Assembly: GCA_947579665.1 (NCBI GenBank)
Contig: OX388349.1
Location: 26,382,459 to 26,446,458 of the forward strand
From: Sympetrum striolatum
Lineage: Eukaryota; Arthropoda; Insecta; Odonata; Libellulidae
DNA length: 64,000 nucleotides
Direction: 5' to 3'
Part shown: positions 55,961-64,000 of the stretch, piece after piece
Position numbering within the stretch: the stretch's first letter is position 1
Layout: the number at the start of each line of letters is the position of its first letter
Made by a program: the position numbers and the translations under genes
Notes under the pieces: model-generated
What the model was told of the DNA's origin: nothing
The model's database searches: none
Seen by the model: the letters and a program-made list of their open reading frames with translations, nothing else

Positions 55961-58039
55961 CTTAACGCGCGAAAAATTTGTGGTTGAGAATTCGCTCTGG
56001 AAGTGGTGTAAATGGCAATACACCGCAATATTTGCTAGGAATGTGAATCCAATAATCTCCCAAATGCTGAAACTGCGAAAATTATGAGTTCTATGAGTGA
56101 CTTATGGAATCAAATGTTCTTCCGCTGTGTTTAATTTAGTTTCAGACATCATTGTCTTACGAACAATTTATTTTTTTTATTTTACCCATTCTTTGTCTGG
56201 AATGTAGGGCGATTGAACTACCGTAATAAATAACGCGACCTCTGCACGATTTCCACCAAAGTCGTGCATTTTCATCACGTTTCTTTTATTTGTCCCTTCG
56301 AATGTTAAACAGGCTCTCTTTAGCTCAATGGAAACTTCCGGAAAAGAGAAATAATATGTCATCACCAAAGCGTTCTGAAAACAAAGCCGCATATCGAGGA
56401 ATGGAAATTAAATTCTGTACCGAGTTCCCTGTTCGTGTTTGTGGTTAATTGAAACGGTCGCAGTTTCGACCCACGCAATGTGTCACACAGCATTTCTATG
56501 CTCCAGTGAATGATTTATCGTTATTTGATAGTCGAACAAAATGAGGATAACTTTATTGGAAAGATATACGTTCTATCAATCGTCATCGATAAAATCATAG
56601 ATTCACCAACGTCATTTATTCAGGAGAAAATGTTCAAGAAATAACAATAACGTTATCTCAGTGAAAATTAAAAGCAAAGGAAGCAATGGAACGAAACAAA
56701 TGAGGCGTAAAGAAAATGAATGGAATGGAAAGAAAATAATGAACTCTATCTGATGAGTTGAGCTATAGGCTTTCCGGAATGTGAAACCTATTCTGAAATT
56801 CCCATTTCCTGGATGGATAGCGGATGTGGGAAAGACATTGGAAAAAAGTTAATTATACGGAATAGCTTTGACAAGGAACTCATACACGTATTAGTATACT
56901 GTTCTTTCTCACCTTCCAAAGATAATTGGTGATATTTGAGGCTTGACAGAAACTAATTTCTTAGGAAATATATTGTAATTTTTTGGGTAAGTTTAGAAAC
57001 GCTATTTTCAAGAACTTTCTTCATGTTTTAAATTTTATGTACTTTACTATAATAGAAATCAATCATATTGTCAAATACATAAACTCATATAATTAGATTA
57101 CTTAGGGTAGAAATTGGAATAATATCGTGCACCTGAAAAAACTGAGGTATTTATTTCATCCAGAGATGAAATTCATTACATTTTTGTTAAAATTAATCCG
57201 TTTTGCTCCTATCACCTCTCGGTAAATCATAAGATAGAGGAACATCTTCAGTTTTCTGAACAATATTTCAAATTAAACTAGATTTAATCAAAAACAAATA
57301 AAATTTCAAGGATAGCTTTGATCAATACAAATACAAAATAGAAATAATTTCTTAAAACCTATTTTACTACTACTATTTTTGTAGATCTGTTCATAGTAAA
57401 ATGCATAGCCTATTTCAAATTAATATTTTCCTGCAATAAACCGCTATATAGGCAAGATAATAAAATTATTTTGCATTAGTACATATGTGTACTTTTATTA
57501 CAACCTCTGACTTCCTAGTTTCATAAAAACGTGTAGGTAAACTACATTTTTCGTGCAGTGTATCTAGACTACTTTGCATGGAATTTTTTTAAGGAAATGG
57601 GTTTTTATGGCTCGGAGTGATGAGTCCCTCCGGATGTCAAGGAGCCCACATCTCAGGACTAAGATACGGCGCAATCATGGTCGTAAGATAAATTCCCGTC
57701 AGAGTTTGTTACAGAGCTTGACATTTACTCTGCGATCTATCGTGCCTGGCGGGTTGCAGTAGTCTCAGGCGTCTGGGTAATACGTTAAATATATTTTGAG
57801 GGTGCTTTATGAGTACTAAGTAACCAAGAGAAAGAAGTGACTGTTTCCATCTTAAGTAAAACAGAAAAAAATCAACGCATTTGCTAGTTGTTAATTCGCA
57901 CATTTGAAGCATTAAAATGACGAGGCGATAAGCGGTAAATGCAATGGAAATTTCATTTTATGCCATATTACAAAAACTTTGCCCGTATTCAATTTTCATT
58001 AAGTCCAAATTTCTCAATACATTTGTATGTATTGTCGCC
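55961..58039. other. mostly AT-rich DNA, no gene recognised
   Basis: 56160-56470 and 57600-57780 are GC-elevated, with frames (56177-56392 -, 57574-57762 +) of no known family. The rest is featureless. If the hAT end at 58099 belongs to a full element, its body lies here, but I see no transposase. Confidence 0.35.
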
Positions 58040-58099
58040 CCCCAAACTGCTGTTTGATAGTTAATGCGGCCCTCGGGCTAAAATGTTTGGAGGCCCCTG
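58040..58099 (-). mobile_element. hAT (Charlie-like) terminus of a second family
   Basis: From 58099 inward on the minus strand: CAGGGGCCTCCAAACATTTT, AGCCCGAGGGCCGCATTAAC, ATCAAACAGCAGTTTGGGGG. The CAGGGG...CCAAAC...GGCCCG-GGGCCGC pattern is typical of hAT ends and differs from the terminus at 54021. The adjoining CTCTACTG (58100-58107) could be one target-site copy. Confidence 0.65.
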
Positions 58100-60553
58100 C
58101 TCTACTGAGATACCTTATTGTTGCTTTCATGATGAGAAGTCTTATATATTGCATTTATTTACTCTCAAAATGTAGTTACATTCTATGGAGGTGATGAGTG
58201 CTTCCTCAAGTATTATGTTTCCATCTTTTGGTACTTTGACTTGCTCTATCTTTTACGTATAGATTAATTACCAAAAATGGTGAAATGTTAAGTGGTCATC
58301 TTTTCAGATAGGATACAGTGGCAAGATAAATAGGCGTGTCAGATATTTTGAGTAAATTGATTGCTACAGTAAGTTATTGAGGTACAAGAAATTAGACAGA
58401 AGAGAGGACAAATAATCAATTCGGTGATAAAAAGGCAAGGAGTATTCTTCCTGGCGTAGAAGAAAATACATAAGCTATAACGTTATCAATTGTTTTTGTA
58501 GCAAAGATAGTAATCTTAGAGCACAATTTTACCTAGTCAGGAGTGGCTAATGGCTAATAATCTTCTATGGATGATATATCCTTTGGAATATGGGGATTGA
58601 TGACAGCTTTAAAACAGAAATTGCTTCATTTTGATAAATATTGACACCAACTATAAATAATGAATCCGTTGAAATAAGAGCTAAGTTACTTTTACCTCAG
58701 ACGCAGTCTAAAAGTAATTGATCTAGGTTCTGATGAATATAAATTTTGAAAATATTGTTAAACGGGTTGATGGTCTGCTGCTTCTCGTATTAAGAAAAGC
58801 AATAGTTATGACAGCGAACTGAACGTTTTATTAGAGTCTTGGCTCCATGTGCATTGGAGTTATTTTCTTTATAAGATATTTTTTCAGTAATGAAAGATAG
58901 AATTAAAAATACCTGTCAGTGTATTTTTGATTCTCCATTTTTATTTCATAAGAAATTGTTGCTATAATCAATCGTTTAAACACTATCGCTTTAACAAATT
59001 ATGCAATATGCTATGAATTACTTACTCCTCATCTTGCCTAATGTTTCTCATCCCCTCCCAAAGCTTTTGGTAGCTAATAGTTTATTTTGGTCCGATGACT
59101 TTATTAAAACTAATCCAACTGATGTCAAGTGGCATATCTGAACAGTGTAACACATCATCCATTTACTCATGGGTACATTTTGTTTAATAATTTCAGCTCC
59201 CTGTAATCTGTGTTCTACTCTATTACATGCAATTTTACTGATATTACATAGTTATAGCTGAAAATAAAGTTATAATTTATTTTAATTTAAACTGATTTAC
59301 TGCTAACTTGCATACCCATTTATCAAAATATCATAGTAATATTTAAAAATTCATAAAAACTTCACATAATTAAGATCAACATCTTTCTAAGTCTCATATT
59401 TATTATTCTGTGTGATAGTTTTACGACCTCTTCTCGTAAAAGTTTTCTCTCTTCTTTTGTTTAAAATTAGGTCTGTATTTTCTTCACTCTCGGTCTTTTT
59501 TAAGTCGGCATATATTAATATTTTAATTAGGTAATTGCCTTCTTCTTCTTTACATTTTAATCAATTATCTCTTTCATCTTAAATTCTCAATGTCGCTGAA
59601 CTAGCTGAACGAAGAGACTCATTAGCCTCAATATCGCAGCAATTAGTAGCTATTTATCAAATTACACTCAATCAATTATTGGACTGATTCGTACACTTGA
59701 AAAAGTCATAATGCCCCTATTTCCAGCTCAATAAGTGAAGAAAATACAAGCAATTATGCATGCAGGATTCTTGATCTTCATTACCTTATTTATTTTAAAT
59801 AGAGGGCGTGTTGTGTTTGCTCCTGAGTTTAATTTGAAGAGTTTCATTTGTGCGCGAAAACTTTGCACGTAGAACTAATTATGATGGATGATCGTGCTAA
59901 GCAAAACAGATAGACGTTTACCATTAGCGAAAGAAAAAACATATATCTGAAGAGAAATAAAGAATGACTGTAGAGGAAGATCTGTGCCAGGATGACGTTG
60001 ACATTAGAAAGCAGAGACATTGATGAAAAAACGTTCTGAGATAAAGGAAAACAGTTTCTAGAATAATGAGTTAAGACTGGAATTGGAAATAAGAGATGGA
60101 TAGGAATTTTAGAGGAGACAAAGAGAAGATTTCTAAAAGGAAATGGTTTCCAAATGAAACTTTTGGGGAAGAAGCATCTTTTGTAATTAATTATTTCTGG
60201 GATGAATGTCTCGAAGTTTCGAAACAGACTAGAAAAGAATTATATAAATAATGATATGCTATTATTGAAATCGTAAAATTTTGTTTAGAAAAATTCAGTT
60301 GCATAAACAGTAATATTTGTGTAAGTTTTTCAATTAGTGTGGAAATATCAACTTCAGTTTCAGAAATTCCAATTATAGGAGTCTTCCGGTACTGTAAGAT
60401 TACATATTAATGATAAACCGAATTACCACAACAAATGAAATCATTTTAAGATTGTTACTGTTTGGATTTTTCTCAGACAAATGAGACTATGCTCCTTTGG
60501 CTGTCTAAATCCTTTTTCCACCATTCGATCCAACTCCTATCTGCGTATGGTAT
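58100..60553. other. AT-rich DNA, nothing recognised
   Basis: About 2.4 kb with no recognisable frame, repeat or RNA. Confidence 0.5.
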
Positions 60554-60596
60554 GACATTGACATCTACGTATTACCTTTTCGGCGAGTGGCAGGGA
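60554..60596 (-). mobile_element. LINE 3' end, copy 3
   Basis: The minus strand reads CCCTGCCACTCGCCGAAAAG then GTAATACGTAGATGTCAATG. It matches CCCCTGCCACACGCCGAAAG and the ATGTAGATG tail of the LINE at 45508-45940, with a deletion of the right side of the hairpin. Only the last 40 or so bases are preserved. Confidence 0.55.
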
Positions 60597-61050
60597 GTGC
60601 ATGACTGACATGAGTCATGACATCATGACTGTACTTCCTTAATCGATTATTTTCACTCAAGCATGCATACTGCTAATGGAAAAAATGATTTTTGAAGTGA
60701 CTTTTATCAAAGCTTCATTCAAGCTTATAATTGATTCAATTCAAAACAAGTTTCCTCAGAATGTTAATGGATAGGCTCCTTTTTTTAGTAGATGTTATTT
60801 GAAGAATACAGTTGTAAATGCATTATATGTAGATAACTTTTCTCAGTATAAAATACTACCATTAAATAAGTAAACAACATATAAATTATGTGATCAGCCC
60901 GCATACATATGTCACTAATAACCAAAATGTTACCTAAACAGACGTTACTCTAATACTATGATCCATTTACCTCTATTTTGGATTAAACTTCGCATAATTT
61001 TAAAGTTTTCGGGATCAATGTAACAAATATTTGCTGTTCCTCCAAATTAT
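60597..61050. other. AT-rich DNA, nothing recognised
   Basis: A small inverted pair CATGACT...AGTCATG lies at about 60600-60620. Otherwise featureless. Confidence 0.45.
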
Positions 61051-61640
61051 CTCATGCATTCAGGCATATTGTGAAGATGAATCCAACCCGCGTAAGAGTT
61101 GCCGCAAAAGGCAGTCGAATACATTCCACAGTAGCGTAGATGAAATTCTATGAACATTGCTCGCGCTTATTCAAGCTCGAAATTTTAGTTTCCTTCCTAT
61201 TCGTAATGATAACAGCGCAAAGACTGGAATCGCGGAGCGCAGTACATCATAATGTTTACTTCAAGTTCAGGGAGAAAATTTGAGAAGCGGGACATGCAAA
61301 CATTGGAATTGAAATTCGTTGTCAGGGAACGGCCAGAGGGAATGCGGGTTTATTTATTTGGACGTCATTTTGGTGGGCGTTCTTGGCCCAATAAACTGCA
61401 GCAGTTAAAGTCACTCGTTTCGGGGATGCAAGCGAATGTGGAACGAAGTGGGATCTGCCTCGTTGGGCCATACGTTTGTTTTGCCAGTCCCAGATTCATT
61501 TCCGAATGTTTGTGGACTGGATTCTGGGCATTACGATGAGGAATATCTGTATGCAATGGTGGGAGGGTTTAGAAATAAAATAATGTTGCAATTCCTAAGG
61601 CGGGTTCAGAGAGATTCCCTTTGATCATTATGCAAAACGA
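61051..61640. other. GC-elevated block, no gene recognised
   Basis: A 95-codon plus frame (61252-61539) and overlapping frames on both strands show no domain. Composition stands out. It is a candidate conserved non-coding block. Confidence 0.25.
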
Positions 61641-63888
61641 GCAATTTTCTTATGGAATATGTTTAACTTACGAACTAATGGTAAAATGTTAGTATTCCTA
61701 AGTGTTATAGCGGATCGTTCCAAACACGTGCATCGGCTAGTTATTGTAACTCAGGACCGGGAATTTAAAATGGAGGAACTGCTACTCACTTGGCTATTCG
61801 GAAGCTCTATCTGCATCTACAACACATGTCTATTTGTTTGTATTTTTCTTAACAATTACTTTTTCACTTTTACTTTGAGGTATTTAAGAATAAAATAATA
61901 TTTTTTGTTTAAGATTGAATATATAAAGATATTTGTGATGGGGTGTTAACCACCTATTTCAGATACATTCAATCTGCCCCTGATTGTATCTTCTATTGTT
62001 ATCTTGAAATATCCTCCTCATCAAATGTAATTAATTTAAATTATGACCTAAGGTAATTGCGAGTGAGATGCCTCACCGGGAGAGATGCCCCAGTCGTAGT
62101 AATTTTAAGGAAAACCACAAGATTGCTATACTAATGCTGTGCGTATGTCAGTTAGAAGGCACCCGTCTATCTGCAAGAGTTTCACGGCGATTATTTTTTA
62201 CGCAGTTTTATAACATAATTTCAAGTAGGTACTGTTTTTTTGCCCATTTATAAGATATAGTATAATGTTTTTGGTTGGCATCAGTTTAAAGGTTTGAATA
62301 TTTTGAATTAAGGCGAAAACTTATAGCTATAGGTTAGTCTAATAACCACGTGTAGTGTTTGTCCAACTTATATGTTTTAAAAGACATGTATTCGATAAAT
62401 AATTATATATTTTATCGTGATATATTACATTAAAAATTTCGCGATGTATTTATACTATCGTGAATCTTAAAATTATCCTCAAATTTGTCCAAAGTATTTT
62501 TATCTACAAGTACATATACGCTCAATTTTGTTCAATTTTAAATATAGATTATAATATCAGCCCTTGTCGATCATTTTTTGGATACGTTGAATTTTCACGA
62601 AATTACGAATTATTCTCTAAATTCAAATCATCTTATAAGTTGCACTCCATGCCATACTATGATTGTATAGTATTGGTAATGAATCAGGCTTTATCAATGT
62701 TAAATAAACTATTTTGAAAACTAAGACTGATTGCCAATATTTCCCACTAGACGGTACACGCTGGAAAAATACATCATTTTAAGAACGAGATGTTTTTCTA
62801 ATTCATAGTATAAAGTTACAGAAGTAAATTATATATTCACTCCCTTTAATTGCTATTCAAACACTTATGCTAAGCAGTCTACATCCCAAAGAGGGAAGAG
62901 GGAAAAGAGATAACGATCCGTGGAAATAAAAGTTGAGTGAACAGATCATCGATCAAATGCTCCATTGCGTGATCTCCGGCGTCATCGTTCCCTATCGGCG
63001 ATCGTCGCTTGTCTATAGAAAAAGAAGAACTCCTTCGCATACGTCATGTACACTCTTCCGTTAAACCCCATAGCAGAGCGGGTGACAGGTGACGAGGAAT
63101 TCTCGGGATGCCCATTTAAATCGTATAATGGAGAGTTTGATGCATATTCCGGTGGTAATTGCGAGATGGATAACTCTGTTTAGTCAGTGAAAATTGCGTA
63201 ATCTTTATTAGGCATGCATGTTGATGGTTATGTGTATTTTTATTTTTATTGATTTTACATCGGTATTGTAATTATCAAACTAAATATAACACTTAATTTT
63301 CTCTTAGATACAGCTTTTATCTCAACTGGACTTATATAACGCATTACATTAAACCCCTATATCTTACCTTTAATAGACCACTTATCTTATCAGAAAGCGA
63401 GAGAAGATTGGCAGCTACGTGAAAGGCACTGAATTTCATTGAACTAAATAGATATTTATTTAATTAATATAAGATGTGAGTATCGGCATAATTTTATAAC
63501 GAAGGTAAAATAAGTGGGGGATTAGTTTATATAGGCAAGTATTGATTACTGAGTACTAAATGGCATACGACCATACAGGTTAAGGTACAGAAATAAATCT
63601 GATGCAAAATTCTTAGTGAAAACAAGGGGTTTCGGTTCGACTGCAATAAATTCAGCCTTCAATTAAAAGGTCAAAAGAATACACCGCTCCGGTTTTTCCA
63701 CTCGTACAACCTATCTATCCCTGTCCTAGACTATCCTTGTATATAAATAAAATGAGAAAGTAGTTAGTGTTCTCGAAGTTAGCTAAGGAATGTTTAATTC
63801 AAATATTCAGGGCCCTCTTTATTTCATAACGTCCTCATACACCTTTATTTAAATATTTTATTGTAAATTCATTATTGATTTTTCACCA
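61641..63888. other. AT-rich DNA with a GC-elevated patch, nothing recognised
   Basis: 62880-63160 is GC-elevated without a frame. The frames at 61659-61898, 62068-62253 and 62460-62717 (+) match nothing known. Confidence 0.4.
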
Positions 63889-64000
63889 GTTGCATTGGAA
63901 AGTGATAACGCTCTAACGCCTTGGACCCGGGTTTGAATATCGACCAACCGTATTTTTCTGGCTAACTAATGGTTGTGCATACGTTGTGTGATTAAAGCTG
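63889..64000 (+). mobile_element. tRNA-derived SINE, family B, copy 2 (runs off the window)
   Basis: A decayed head (GTGATAACGCTCTAACGCC, B box GGGTTTGAATATC at 63929-63941) is followed by ATTTTTCTGGCTAACTAATG then GTTGTGCATACGTTGTGTG. This aligns with the minus strand of 8125-8265 (ATTTTTCCGGTTAGGGAATG, GTTGTCTGTGTATGTTGTGTG). The match spans head and body, and the copy continues past the window edge. Confidence 0.7.

Noticed and set aside
49505..59045. Shared ACTCCTCATCTTG at about 49517 and 59025
   Set aside because: Similarity ends within about 20 bp on either side; too short to define a repeat.
1..64000. CRISPR arrays, operons, riboswitches, plasmid or phage features
   Set aside because: No regularly spaced repeats, no prokaryotic gene organisation; the content is eukaryotic repeats throughout.

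Overview
This window reads as eukaryotic, non-genic DNA from an arthropod-type nuclear genome that is large and repeat-rich. It is AT-rich, no open frame exceeds about 210 codons, and there are no prokaryotic operons, rRNA or intact tRNA genes. Every coding signal I can name is a decayed transposable-element (TE) protein with stops and frameshifts. The mix of piggyBac, hAT, Helentron, Penelope-like (PLE), non-LTR (LINE) and tRNA-derived SINE elements is typical of insects, chelicerates and crustaceans. I cannot narrow the species further. The window is probably intergenic or a long intron.

Layout. 0.6-1.3 kb: the end and C-terminal transposase piece of a piggyBac element. 5.36 kb: an 81-bp Tc1/mariner-like miniature element. 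6.2 kb: a 67-nt hairpin. 7.7-9.9 kb: a repeat cluster with three tRNA-derived heads and a 1.2-kb LINE reverse-transcriptase remnant. 11.9 and 38.4 kb: two copies of an unnamed repeat. 13.2 kb: (AT)36. 15.6-18.5 kb: a Penelope-like element split by a Helentron that carries a PIF1-helicase/endonuclease remnant. 21.9 kb: a second copy of the first SINE family. 22.7, 45.5 and 60.6 kb: three copies of one LINE 3' end, the middle one still attached to RT coding sequence. 33.2-33.9 kb and 37.4-38.1 kb: two more LINE remnants. 46.5 kb: a second piggyBac terminus. 51.8-54.0 kb: a hAT transposase pseudogene of the ZBED5/SCAND3 type with a candidate hAT terminus upstream. 58.1 kb: a hAT terminus of a different family. 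63.9 kb to the end: a second copy of the second SINE family.

Between these lie AT-rich stretches in which I recognise nothing, punctuated by GC-elevated blocks of 300-1,100 bp (near 2.8, 4.2, 6.8, 12.6, 20.4, 23.1, 25.8, 26.4, 29.0, 30.9, 42.3, 47.4, 55.2, 61.3 and 63.0 kb). These carry no recognisable protein and are candidates for conserved non-coding or regulatory DNA; that is an inference from composition only. One 43-codon small ORF (35.16 kb) and one roughly 100-codon open frame (30.84 kb) are the only weak host-coding candidates.

The main results are structural. A Helentron sits inside a Penelope-like element, with a 16-bp inverted repeat near its proposed ends. Two SINE families have two copies each, and one shares its tail with a separate repeat. 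Three loci share a LINE 3' end, two with a clear CGCC...GGCG hairpin. A perfect 17-bp hairpin lies exactly where a hAT transposase reading frame breaks off. I found no convincing new defence or biosynthetic system.
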